Shown here piece after piece: positions 53,283 through 61,158 of a DNA stretch of 64,000 nt (its first letter is position 1; each line of letters opens with the position of its first letter). This DNA is from Nitrospira sp. KM1 (GTDB taxonomy: Bacteria > Nitrospirota > Nitrospiria > Nitrospirales > Nitrospiraceae). Under the pieces are notes generated by a model, which had not been told where the DNA came from, ran no database searches, and saw nothing but the letters and a program-made list of their open reading frames with translations. A program made the position numbers and the translations under genes. The stretch covers positions 310,001 through 374,000 of the forward strand of contig NZ_AP022671.1 in assembly GCF_011405515.1 (NCBI RefSeq). Direction: 5' to 3'.

Positions 53283-54623
53283 ATGACTGACGTGTCGCTC
53301 GCCCTCATCATTTTCGGCGTCATCTATCTTGTGATCGTGACCGAACGGATTCACAAAACCATCATGGCGTTGACCGGCGCGGCACTGATGATTGCGCTCG
53401 GTGTGCTGACCCAGGAGGAAGCATTCTACTCCCGTGAGTTCGGAGTGGATTACAACGTGATTTTTCTCCTCATCGGTATGATGGTGATCGTCAATATCGT
53501 ACGAGAGACGGGACTGTTCGAAGTATTAGCCATCTGGGCGGCTCAGCAGGCTCGAGCCCAGCCCTTTCGCATGGTTGTCCTCCTCGCCGTCATGACAGCC
53601 GGCCTGTCGGCCATGCTCGATAATGTTACGACCGTGCTCCTCATGGCTCCCGTCACGCTTTCTATGACCTCGCGGTTGAACTTGAATCCGGTCCCTTTTC
53701 TCCTCATGGAGGCCATGGCGTCAAACATCGGAGGCACGGCAACGCTTGTCGGAGACCCGCCCAATATCATGATCGCAAGCAAGGCACAATTGGGCTATCT
53801 CGACTTTCTCGTAGTGCTCGGTCCAATCGTCTGCATCATCTTGGCGGTATTTCTTGCGGCGATGCGCGTACTGTTCAGCCGAACGCTGCACGTGGATGAT
53901 GGCCTCAAACACGCCATGCTGACCATGCGCGCGGCCGATGCCATTCAGGATCGCACCCGGCTGGTCAGGTGCATTTGGCTGCTTGGTCTCGTCAATCTTG
54001 CGTTCTGCTTTCACGGATGGCTCAATCTGGAGCCGGCCACCATCGCCTTGCTCGGGGCCAGTCTGTTCATGTTGCTCGGTGGACAGCCGCATGGGCAGGA
54101 CAGGGCCGAGGATCTGGCCTATCTGACCGATGTGGAATGGAAGACGATCTTTTTCTTCGTTGGGCTGTTCATCCTGGTCGGCGGACTGGTGAAGGTCGGG
54201 GTTATCCGCCACATCGCGGACCACCTGGTTCAGATGACGAGAGGTGATCTCGCGGGATCAACGCTGGTCGTGCTGTGGGGATCCGCAATTCTTTCATCCT
54301 TCCTCGATAACATCCCTTATGTGGCGGCTATGAATCCGTTGATCGTGGATATGGCGCGATCTCTTCATCCGGAAATCGCGGACTATACCGTCCTCGTGCA
54401 TCAACCGGATATTCTCCCGCTATGGTGGGCATTGGCACTCGGAGCCTGTCTGGGAGGAAATGGTACGATTATCGGAGCAAGTGCAAACGTGGTGGTGGTC
54501 GATATGGCCAGAAAAGCAGGCTTCCAGATCAGCTTCTGGGATTTCTTCCGATTTGGGTTTCCCGTCATGCTGGGTTCGGTCGCCTTAAGCAGCGCATACC
54601 TGTGGCTGCTGTTTCTGCGCTAA
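53283..54623 (+). CDS. ArsB/NhaD-family ion transporter
   Basis: The protein has 446 residues from ATG 53283; the earlier open frame is not family-like. It has eleven to twelve membrane helices. Typical pieces are IIFGVIYLVIVTERIHKTIM, DYNVIFLLIGMMVIVNIVRE, MTAGLSAMLDNVTTVLLMAP, ASNIGGTATLVGDPPNIMIA (the conserved GTATLVGDPPN loop) and the C-terminal ALGACLGGNGTIIGASANVV. The family includes Na+/H+ antiporters and arsenite or organic anion pumps; the ion cannot be chosen from sequence. A hairpin follows the stop. Confidence 0.9.
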   Translation: MTDVSLALIIFGVIYLVIVTERIHKTIMALTGAALMIALGVLTQEEAFYSREFGVDYNVIFLLIGMMVIVNIVRETGLFEVLAIWAAQQARAQPFRMVVLLAVMTAGLSAMLDNVTTVLLMAPVTLSMTSRLNLNPVPFLLMEAMASNIGGTATLVGDPPNIMIASKAQLGYLDFLVVLGPIVCIILAVFLAAMRVLFSRTLHVDDGLKHAMLTMRAADAIQDRTRLVRCIWLLGLVNLAFCFHGWLNLEPATIALLGASLFMLLGGQPHGQDRAEDLAYLTDVEWKTIFFFVGLFILVGGLVKVGVIRHIADHLVQMTRGDLAGSTLVVLWGSAILSSFLDNIPYVAAMNPLIVDMARSLHPEIADYTVLVHQPDILPLWWALALGACLGGNGTIIGASANVVVVDMARKAGFQISFWDFFRFGFPVMLGSVALSSAYLWLLFLR

Positions 54624-54625
54624 GA

Positions 54626-54649
54626 CCGCCTGCCCACAAGAGCAGGCGG
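54626..54649. terminator. Hairpin between convergent genes
   Basis: CCGCCTGC (54626-54633) and GCAGGCGG (54642-54649) form a perfect 8-bp stem with an 8-base loop. It lies directly after the transporter stop and before the end of the convergent small gene, so it could serve both directions. No long T run follows. Confidence 0.6.
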
Positions 54650-54667
54650 CCTTCAACAGAAGATCGG

Positions 54668-54895
54668 CTAAAGCGAGGATTCGGCGGCGCGACGGCCATA
54701 CTGGACCAGGCGATCGTATGAGGCGCTGCAATCCGGGCAATAACTGTCTGAGAGCAATATATCCTTTTCATGAACCACATACCGTTTGGCGTAGTCCGTA
54801 ATGCTACACCACTGGAGGTGGGCGGAACCGTCCCAATGCTCATCCTTGACCTTACGGCAGACCGTGCAACAGAACGAAAGATGGATATCCGACAT
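54668..54895 (-). CDS. Small cysteine-pair protein (zinc-ribbon-like)
   Basis: The protein has 75 residues from ATG 54895, preceded by GAGGAG. The N-terminal pair CTVCRKVKDEHWDGSAHLQW and the later SYCPDCSASYDRLVQY provide two CxxC units about 35 residues apart, suggesting a zinc ribbon. No signal peptide. Similar small ribbons occur next to signalling genes, but no specific function is known. It converges on the transporter gene. Confidence 0.7.
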   Translation of the reverse strand: MSDIHLSFCCTVCRKVKDEHWDGSAHLQWCSITDYAKRYVVHEKDILLSDSYCPDCSASYDRLVQYGRRAAESSL

Positions 54896-54981
54896 CAATG
54901 ACTCCTCTGTTCCTCATGTGGAGATGCAGCGTCTGAATCAGACCGATGGCCCAACCAGTCGGTCTGCCGGAATCGTCGACC

Positions 54982-55269
54982 CTAGAGCGCGGCAATCGGA
55001 GGGCGGAACAAATTTAATTCGTGGAGACCTGGGCGATACGTCATTGCCAAAATGGTATCAGACGTCACCACAGGGATAGGGGAATCTATCGAGATAGTGG
55101 CGGGAACTGAAAACTCCTCTAACGCCTGCGCGTCGATAGGATCGAATTGAAGCTGTAAGTCCCAGAGCGTCATCGTCGTGCCGAACATCTGCATCGCGAT
55201 ACAGACACAGACGCAGACGACAAAAATCCATCTAAGCGGGCGGACCGAAAGACCAGGTGCAAATCGCAT
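54982..55269 (-). CDS. Hypothetical membrane-anchored small protein
   Basis: About 95 residues from ATG 55269 or TTG 55272. One hydrophobic, Cys/Val-rich helix near the N-terminus (WIFVVCVCVCIAMQMFG) could be a signal anchor. The rest is short and predicted extracytoplasmic (LQFDPIDAQALEEFSVPATI). No strong ribosome binding site and no family. Low confidence. Confidence 0.35.
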   Translation of the reverse strand: MRFAPGLSVRPLRWIFVVCVCVCIAMQMFGTTMTLWDLQLQFDPIDAQALEEFSVPATISIDSPIPVVTSDTILAMTYRPGLHELNLFRPPIAAL

Positions 55270-55272
55270 CAA

Positions 55273-55654
55273 ATGCCCCCAGGACGGGGCCGATTGTAGG
55301 TATTGGAGGGCCGTCTGTCAATGGGATGATTGGGTATTTAGGGTAGGGACTTCACTGCAGCCAGGACCACGTAGACATAATCGCATGGCGTAGTCGGTCT
55401 CACGCCCCCTTCTGATTGCAGTTCGGCATCGTCGAGATGGATGAGCGGTAACAGTGAGCGCACAAAAGACCAGGACAACTTGGTATTGTACCCGGTTTCC
55501 TTCAATGCCTCAGTTCGGCAAACTGATGCCCGTCGACATCCGTCCTGTCGGATCGGTTGGCCTCCTGAAGTCTGAATCGTATCGGTGCGGTTTCCTTGGT
55601 CGATAGTCTTATATTGTTCCCCCGCTTGAGCCGGAGTGCGTCAGAAGAGCGAAG
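55273..55654 (-). other. Gap with a startless open frame
   Basis: On the minus strand a frame is open from about 55637 to a stop at 55338-55340 and reads plausibly (for example ALKETGYNTKLSWSFVRSLL and PTTPCDYVYVVLAAVKSLP). It has no ATG or strong ribosome binding site; a GTG lies near 55476. It may be the tail of a decayed gene or chance. Nothing else was recognised in this stretch. Confidence 0.25.
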
Positions 55655-56113
55655 TCATTTCGCCTCTGGTGCCGGGGGTTCCGGTGCGCCCATGCCAGAA
55701 TCTGAAGATCCCTCCTCGACGCCACGCCGCATGATGGGAGCATTCTGCTGAAAGTTCGGCTGGCGTGTTGTTCCGGGATTTCTTCCAGGATCGAGCACAG
55801 TCGCACGAGGGCCCAAGAGGTTCTTGAGATCCGAGCTAATCGCGCTCCGAGTAGGTGGCGTCGCCTTCGTGCAATCGTATGTGCCGTCCCCGTTCGGAGG
55901 GCAACACATCCAGTCACCACAGGTCCCATCGGAATACTTGGGCCGAACTAACAAATGATCATCAGTAGGACAACTTTGCCCTAGCCCGCCTCCTGACTGC
56001 TGGTTACACATGTCGCGGATGATTTTTGGCTTGGCCTCTATGACGGCAATGTTGATCCCGGCGAGAAATACAGCAGTCATGATTCCCAACAATACGAGGC
56101 GAATCGGTTTCAC
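55655..56113 (-). CDS. Exported Cys-rich protein with C-terminal MRRGVE tail
   Basis: The protein has 152 residues from a GTG preceded by GGAGG. A signal peptide (LVLLGIMTAVFLAGINIAVI, ending ...EAKPK) is followed by a small domain with six cysteines (CNQQSGGGLGQSC, CGDWMCCPPNGDGTYDC), probably disulfide-bonded. A linker leads to the shared tail QNAPIMRRGVEEGSSDSGMG and the end PEPPAPEAK. The RG dipeptide lies 22 residues from the terminus. Function unknown. It is the last gene of the minus-strand cluster of exported proteins that begins near 63.3 kb or beyond. Confidence 0.75.
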   Translation of the reverse strand: MKPIRLVLLGIMTAVFLAGINIAVIEAKPKIIRDMCNQQSGGGLGQSCPTDDHLLVRPKYSDGTCGDWMCCPPNGDGTYDCTKATPPTRSAISSDLKNLLGPRATVLDPGRNPGTTRQPNFQQNAPIMRRGVEEGSSDSGMGAPEPPAPEAK

Positions 56114-56209
56114 GGTTGTCCTCCATGTGTTTGAAGCGTGACGGTCTCCTCAGCCATCTCCTATCAGGCGGGATGACTCCGACTTCGGTTCGCTTGTGCC
56201 ATGGAACAG

Positions 56210-57634
56210 CTATTCTTTGATTGCCTCCGATGGATCAAAGGGACTCGGTTGAATAAGCACAGGTTCAGACACGGCCTCACCTTCGACGCCACGGCTCAAG
56301 ACCTGCGCGTTGGTGCCGGTCGTTGTGCCGGTGATGGGAGTCGTGATTTGGCAGGTAAACTCACGCGTGGCTCCAGCCGGCAACGAGCCAAAATAACTGA
56401 CCGTGTTGCTCGTCGCCGGAATCGTTTGAACCTGAGAGCTACCGTTGATAGTCGTTCGCATCGTAAGACCGGAGAGCGTCGGCACCATGACGCCGACATT
56501 GCCCTGATTCTTATCCAGATTGCACATGATAGTCTGGGTCTGACCGGCTTCACAGGCGATTCCTTCTTCCACCCCGACGACATTCAGCGGTCCCCACAAC
56601 GTCATATTGTAGGGGTTCACACAACCGAGCCCCATCGTGCCTCGAGCCGCCCGGCCGCTCCAGCGCACGCGGGTGCTGAATGTGTCGCTCTTGCCCATCG
56701 TTTGAAGAATCCAACCTCGGAATGCAAACACATCTGTAAAGACGGCCTCACCGGACGGAGTCATGCAACTGGTAATCGTGCCTTGAGAGGCGATGCCACG
56801 TACGGTGGCGCGGCCATTCTCGACGGTGACGATTCCAGATCCGCTGTCACCCTTGCATAGGGATGCGTTGGCCGCCATGGCCGTAATGTAAATCTTGGGC
56901 GGATAGTCGCCAGGAGGAATCGGGGCGTGAAAGGTGGAGAGCTGTCCTGGAGGAAGCTGGGCCGTATGATCAATCGAGGCAAGAATGGCCTTCATACCTG
57001 CGTGACGGAAGTCTCTCGGCAATCCGACGGTCTGAATATACGGACTGATGTCGAACGGTCTCTCCAGCTTGATCAACGCAATGTCATTGGCCTGATCCAT
57101 GCTCGGGGCATAATTCGGATGCATGTACACACCGGGGTTGGGACGGGATTCATTCATGGGCCCGCGTGTTTGCGTGTGCACGGAGCCGCTGTAAGGGTCC
57201 ACGCGGCTGAAGGTGATCTTGCCGAATCCAATGTTTGGCGTGACGCAATGCGCTGCTGTGAGGACCCATTGAGGATCGACGAGGACTCCGCCGCAGCCGT
57301 TCATGCGCACGACCCAAGGATATCGATAGTCCGGCTCGAGGGTGCCTCCGACCACGGACGATGTACCGCCGGCACCGGTGTTCGGTATCGTCTGAGGAGG
57401 AATGGGAATCGGCGTCATGACTTTCGGAAGTGCGGGTTTTTGAGCGGGAGTGAAGGGTTCCGTGACCGTTCTGTGGTCGCGGATGACGGCGCGTTCTTGG
57501 ACGTCGCCTGGGTCTCCGGACGGTTGAACAGTCTCGTCCGCAAGTCCCGTTGGAACACGGACGAGGAGTGTGACGATCAGCACCAGTGGTGCGGCATGCC
57601 GGACGTGGTGCAACACATGGTCAGACGGCTTCAT
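56210..57634 (-). CDS. Exported trypsin-fold serine protease with cluster tail motif
   Basis: The protein has 474 residues from ATG 57634, preceded by AAGGAGG. A signal peptide (AAPLVLIVTLLVRVPTGLAD) is followed by a pro-region containing GDVQERAVIRDHRTV. The S1 domain has the catalytic His (WVLTAAHCVT), Asp (QANDIALIKLERPF) and Ser (CKGDSGSGIVTV). The residue at the trypsin-189 position is Ser, so Arg/Lys specificity is not assured. The last 150 residues form a beta-rich extension (CNLDKNQGNVGVMVPTLSGL) ending NAQVLSRGVEGEAVSEPVLI and SEAIKE, a degenerate form of the MRRGVE tail seen in neighbours. It may process or be processed with them. Confidence 0.85.
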   Translation of the reverse strand: MKPSDHVLHHVRHAAPLVLIVTLLVRVPTGLADETVQPSGDPGDVQERAVIRDHRTVTEPFTPAQKPALPKVMTPIPIPPQTIPNTGAGGTSSVVGGTLEPDYRYPWVVRMNGCGGVLVDPQWVLTAAHCVTPNIGFGKITFSRVDPYSGSVHTQTRGPMNESRPNPGVYMHPNYAPSMDQANDIALIKLERPFDISPYIQTVGLPRDFRHAGMKAILASIDHTAQLPPGQLSTFHAPIPPGDYPPKIYITAMAANASLCKGDSGSGIVTVENGRATVRGIASQGTITSCMTPSGEAVFTDVFAFRGWILQTMGKSDTFSTRVRWSGRAARGTMGLGCVNPYNMTLWGPLNVVGVEEGIACEAGQTQTIMCNLDKNQGNVGVMVPTLSGLTMRTTINGSSQVQTIPATSNTVSYFGSLPAGATREFTCQITTPITGTTTGTNAQVLSRGVEGEAVSEPVLIQPSPFDPSEAIKE

Positions 57635-57714
57635 GGAGTGCCTCCTTCTGTCACAACGCTCGTTGCGATGATGCCCTTCCATTTATGTTCAGGCTCCTTC
57701 AACATCACCTCTCG

Positions 57715-58914
57715 TCACTGAATCACGACCGGTGACGCCAGACCGAAAACTACAAGATGAAACTTCTCGTTTGGCGTCGGGGCCCCGTCGCGTCGGGTCG
57801 TCAGGAGCATGACGCCTGAAGCATCCTTGTAGATGCCCGCATAAAATCCGCTCGACGTCTGGATCGCATAGGTGCAGTTCCCTTGGTCCACGATCCGGAA
57901 TTTTTCCCAGGCCTGGATCTGAGTTGCATCGGTATGGAAAATGGGCGCAGACCCGCCGATACAGGGACTGAAGATGCCGCAATCGGGTGTGTAATACTTG
58001 CTGTTGTATTTCTCGACCTGTCCCCCGCCGCCGAGAGCTGTGAGATACCTACCGCTTGCGGTTTGGAGCGCATAGGTTCCGTCATTTTGACGGACAAGCT
58101 TATACTTCATCTCGGCCTCGGATGGACGGGCAGCCAAACCGAAGCCTAGTTTGTTCTCATAATTCGTCGATGCGAGAAACTCTCCATCGGCGGCCATTAC
58201 CGCATACTCGTACCCAGATCCAGGGTCTCCACACTTGGTGATCCGGAATTGTTCCCAGCCTTTAATCTCTCTTGCATCAGTATGGATGGCGTCTTGATAT
58301 CTTCCTCCTGCACCTACGGCCGTCATATAAAATCCCTTGATGGTTTGAATGGCATAGTAGCCCGGTGTATATCCGCCTAAATTCAGTAATCTAAACCGTT
58401 CCCAATCGTTGGCCTGAGTCGCGTCCGAGTGTAGGACATTCGCTGACATCCCTCCGCCGTTCACTGCGGTCAGATAGTTCCCATTGGCAGTCTGAAAGAA
58501 CTTGTCGTGAGACGTCTGCGGATTGGCGATCATGATTTTAAATTTCTCCCATGGGCCTGCCGCGGTTGAGGATGTCACCACGATGGGGTCGGTTGTGCGT
58601 CCGCCTCCATTGATCGCAGTGAGGTAAAACCCATTTTGCGTGCGCACGGCAAATTCACCGGGATACACCGGAGCAATTTCGATGAGTCCGGGTTTCACGA
58701 TGCGGCCTGGAGACACCTGCATACCCAACGCTGCAGCTCCCGGCGCTTTTGACACGCCTCGATCTTGCACGTCGCCGGCGGCCGTTTCTCCCAATGCCGC
58801 GGGTGACACCTGGCCTTCTGCGCCCACGGTATCAGTCGGTGGGGGAGGCGATGCGCAAGACATCGTGGCAATGGACGCACTCAGAATCCAGACGATCGCA
58901 TGGTTCCGTAACAT
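57715..58914 (-). CDS. Lipoprotein with fascin-like beta-trefoil repeats
   Basis: The protein has 399 residues from ATG 58914 (GGAGGG upstream). N-terminus: IVWILSASIATMSCASPPPP, a likely lipobox with Cys near residue 20. The linker contains GDVQDRGVSKAPG, a motif shared with two cluster neighbours. From residue 80 come about seven repeats of 45-50 residues with NGFYLTAINGGG, NGNYLTAVNGGG, KGFYMTAVGAGG and WEKFRI or WEQFRI endings. These are the fascin/actin-crosslinking-like beta-trefoil pattern used for carbohydrate or protein binding. Six cysteines lie in the later repeats. It probably acts on the outer surface. Confidence 0.82.
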   Translation of the reverse strand: MLRNHAIVWILSASIATMSCASPPPPTDTVGAEGQVSPAALGETAAGDVQDRGVSKAPGAAALGMQVSPGRIVKPGLIEIAPVYPGEFAVRTQNGFYLTAINGGGRTTDPIVVTSSTAAGPWEKFKIMIANPQTSHDKFFQTANGNYLTAVNGGGMSANVLHSDATQANDWERFRLLNLGGYTPGYYAIQTIKGFYMTAVGAGGRYQDAIHTDAREIKGWEQFRITKCGDPGSGYEYAVMAADGEFLASTNYENKLGFGLAARPSEAEMKYKLVRQNDGTYALQTASGRYLTALGGGGQVEKYNSKYYTPDCGIFSPCIGGSAPIFHTDATQIQAWEKFRIVDQGNCTYAIQTSSGFYAGIYKDASGVMLLTTRRDGAPTPNEKFHLVVFGLASPVVIQ

Positions 58915-58966
58915 GAAATTTTCCCTCCAGCACCCAGGTTGGCACGCTCTTCCATTCAAGATTTTC

Positions 58967-59362
58967 CTATTTTGTTTCTGGAGCAGAATCTGCCGGGAAC
59001 GTCGGACCGGTATCCATCGGTTCACCCGGCTGTCTACCTTCGATCCCACGCCGCATGACGGGGGCATTCATCCCGGGCTTCACCGGTGTCACATTGCCGA
59101 ATGTATTCCCGGGCGTCCCCGTTGAACGAAGCGGCTGGCAGATGACCCAGTCATCGGTGCATTTGTCTTTGCATCGTTTGATATTATTATCGACGTCGAT
59201 CAATTGATCGCAGCTCTTATTGCATTTATCCCGATCGTCTTTGCATTCTTTTTCCGTTTTCTGAGCGCCGTGGCCGGTATTGGGGGCCGCCGGAGCTGCC
59301 GACGCGGCCATACAAACTATGACGATCGCCACGAACTTGGAAATCAATAACTTTACGAGCAT
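58967..59362 (-). CDS. Exported Cys/Lys-rich protein with C-terminal MRRGIE tail
   Basis: The protein has 131 residues from ATG 59362 with AAGGAG upstream. The signal peptide (FVAIVIVCMAASAAPAAP) is followed by a charged helical segment with spaced cysteines (ECKDDRDKCNKSCDQLIDVD, then NNIKRCKDKCTDDWVICQ): six Cys, with a C-x3-C repeat suggesting a disulfide-stapled helical hairpin. The tail is GMNAPVMRRGIEGRQPGEPM, then PADSAPETK at the end; RG is 26 residues from the terminus. Function unknown. Confidence 0.75.
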   Translation of the reverse strand: MLVKLLISKFVAIVIVCMAASAAPAAPNTGHGAQKTEKECKDDRDKCNKSCDQLIDVDNNIKRCKDKCTDDWVICQPLRSTGTPGNTFGNVTPVKPGMNAPVMRRGIEGRQPGEPMDTGPTFPADSAPETK

Positions 59363-59401
59363 GGCGATCTCCTTCCCAAAGCCATCGGAACGTGCTGGAG
59401 G

Positions 59402-59842
59402 CTACTTTGCCTCGGCGGACGAATCAGTCGGCCCATAAGGCCCCGGGCCGGGTTCGGCAGATGGCGCGTCTTCTACGCCACGCCGCATGACCGGACCGTT
59501 CTGCAATGGTGCTGCGGCGGCTTTGATCCCACTTGGCTTATACGCAGTGCACCATCTCGTGGTTCCCGATCTGATCCCCCCGCTGGCCGGGTCCTCATAG
59601 TTACACGTCTTGCCGTTATACGCGGCGCAAGCAAAGCCGCCGACATTCCTGATGTCGATGATGGCGCCCCCGGTTGGTCCATCGCAGGCACAGGCGCACT
59701 CATTGTAGATCGACTCTTTTTTGGGCAATGCGAATCCCGTTTCCACCCACATAACGGAAATGGCAAGACTGACAATCATCACCTGGAACATGGCGACGTA
59801 CCGGAAAGCTGCGCAATCATAGCTGTTTGTGAACCGGTCCAT
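59402..59842 (-). CDS. Exported Cys-rich protein with C-terminal MRRGVE tail
   Basis: The protein has 146 residues from ATG 59842, chosen for the GGGAGG upstream. Signal segment MFQVMIVSLAISVMWVETGF is followed by a domain with about six cysteines (NECACACDGPTGGAIIDIRN, FACAAYNGKTCNYEDP, WCTAYKP). The tail is PLQNGPVMRRGVEDAPSAEP, and the end is TDSSAEAK; RG is 25 residues from the terminus. It shares with its neighbours only the export signal and the tail, not the core. Confidence 0.75.
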   Translation of the reverse strand: MDRFTNSYDCAAFRYVAMFQVMIVSLAISVMWVETGFALPKKESIYNECACACDGPTGGAIIDIRNVGGFACAAYNGKTCNYEDPASGGIRSGTTRWCTAYKPSGIKAAAAPLQNGPVMRRGVEDAPSAEPGPGPYGPTDSSAEAK

Positions 59843-59992
59843 ACATCCCTCCCACTGCTTGTAGATTTCTCGGGTCGTTATCAAGTTCGATCGCCCGCAC
59901 AGCAAAGTCTTTCATTGGTATCGCATCCAGCAAAAGGGAATCCGCGCAAAAGGTCGTGACTGGTCGTTTGAAACATCTTTGGTTATGTCACT

Positions 59993-60571
59993 TCATCGTC
60001 CTCTCCGTAATGGTGTGCATGTACAGCTCTGACTTCCGGCAGGGCAGGATCCTGGACAGTAGGGCGACAACAATTGGCATTCGGCTGCGTTTTGGCACGA
60101 GCATTGGGTCACAGAAAGCGGCACCTGATATCCACAAAGCGGCTGAGGCAATGGAGGCGGCGTCCCCCGAAATAATGGCACGCACTGGCAACTACTACTG
60201 CCAGACGGACAAGAGCCCGCGCAGATGGCAGTCAAGCTTTGACAATCTGTCTGATTGAAGCATTTGCACTGTGTCATCATTCGAGTTTCTGTGTGGCAGA
60301 GGTGAGCCGGCGGATCTCCCCCCGCTTGGGGTGGACTCGATTGCTCCAGAGTTTTCTCAGGTAACTTGCGAATAGCGTCCTTTGTTATGCCCCGCTCCTG
60401 CACTTCAGCTGCGGCTTCTTCGGTAGAGGATGACCCGTCAGAAACTGCGGACTCATCTGCAGCCGCCCATGACGCCAATACGATCCCCATCACTAAAGTG
60501 ATAAGCATCGGACCAGCGAGGATTCCCGACTTCTTGCGATGAATAGGCGAAGTACGATGTGACGGCGTCAT
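59993..60571 (-). CDS. Exported protein with two Cys-rich repeats
   Basis: The protein has 192 residues from ATG 60571, which follows GAGGTGAT. The signal segment is LITLVMGIVLASWAAADESA. Then comes an acidic linker with EVQERGITKDAIRKLPEKTL, the motif also seen in the fascin-like lipoprotein. Two similar repeats follow: TQCKCFNQTDCQSLTAICAG with SCPSGSSSCQC, and TQCSCQNAAECQLLSPYCPG with SCPAGSQSCTC, each with six cysteines, ending PLRRGR. These look like compact disulfide-rich modules. No enzyme motif. Confidence 0.75.
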   Translation of the reverse strand: MTPSHRTSPIHRKKSGILAGPMLITLVMGIVLASWAAADESAVSDGSSSTEEAAAEVQERGITKDAIRKLPEKTLEQSSPPQAGGDPPAHLCHTETRMMTQCKCFNQTDCQSLTAICAGSCPSGSSSCQCVPLFRGTPPPLPQPLCGYQVPLSVTQCSCQNAAECQLLSPYCPGSCPAGSQSCTCTPLRRGR

Positions 60572-60653
60572 GTCAGATATCACCTCCGCCGATGCCGCAT
60601 ACTTCTGTTTCTGTATGAATTGGGAAAGCGCCTGTTGCAATGGTCGCCCCGCC

Positions 60654-61112
60654 TCATTTGTTTTCAGAGGACGAGGAGGGAGGATTAGGCATTGTAGTAT
60701 CTGTCTGCTCGCCCTCGACCCCCCGACGCATGATCGGAGCCGTCGGGACCCCGGATTTTGGAACTCGGGTGGTCGGCGGCGGTGTGGTAGCCGGGCTCAT
60801 TTGCAGGTTGCCAAGCGGCGCTTTCAATCCGCCCATTTTTCCTCCAGCCTTTCCGCCCGATGTTGTATCCTCAATCTGTTCGCAGTCTTTACCGCCTTGC
60901 GAATTGCCGACACAACACATGTATTCCCCACCCGGGAGACACTCAACCCAGTGTCCGGGTTTATCCGGACAGGTGGCGACTCCAATCGTCACTGGTCCTT
61001 GGCAATTGTCCGGATTCTTGATCGGGACCGCGTGTGCCGAAGTGGCGGAGACAATGCCGATGCCCAGTAGTATTAGGATACGAGCGGATTGACGCACGAA
61101 TATCGTAGTCAT
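60654..61112 (-). CDS. Exported Cys-rich protein with C-terminal MRRGVE tail
   Basis: The protein has 152 residues from ATG 61112, six bases after GAGGAG. Signal ILILLGIGIVSATSAHA. The domain NCQGPVTIGVATCPDKPGHW, then VECLPGGEYMCCVGNSQGGK, has six cysteines and recalls small chitin-binding or toxin-like knots. A Gly/Lys-rich linker ends in the tail VPTAPIMRRGVEGEQTDTTM and SSSSENK; RG is 22 residues from the terminus. It lies 46 bp after the DsbA-like gene, a likely co-folding partner. Confidence 0.76.
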   Translation of the reverse strand: MTTIFVRQSARILILLGIGIVSATSAHAVPIKNPDNCQGPVTIGVATCPDKPGHWVECLPGGEYMCCVGNSQGGKDCEQIEDTTSGGKAGGKMGGLKAPLGNLQMSPATTPPPTTRVPKSGVPTAPIMRRGVEGEQTDTTMPNPPSSSSENK

Positions 61113-61158
61113 GATCATCTCCTCGGTTGATGTCTTGGTATTTGCTGTCAAGGCCTCA

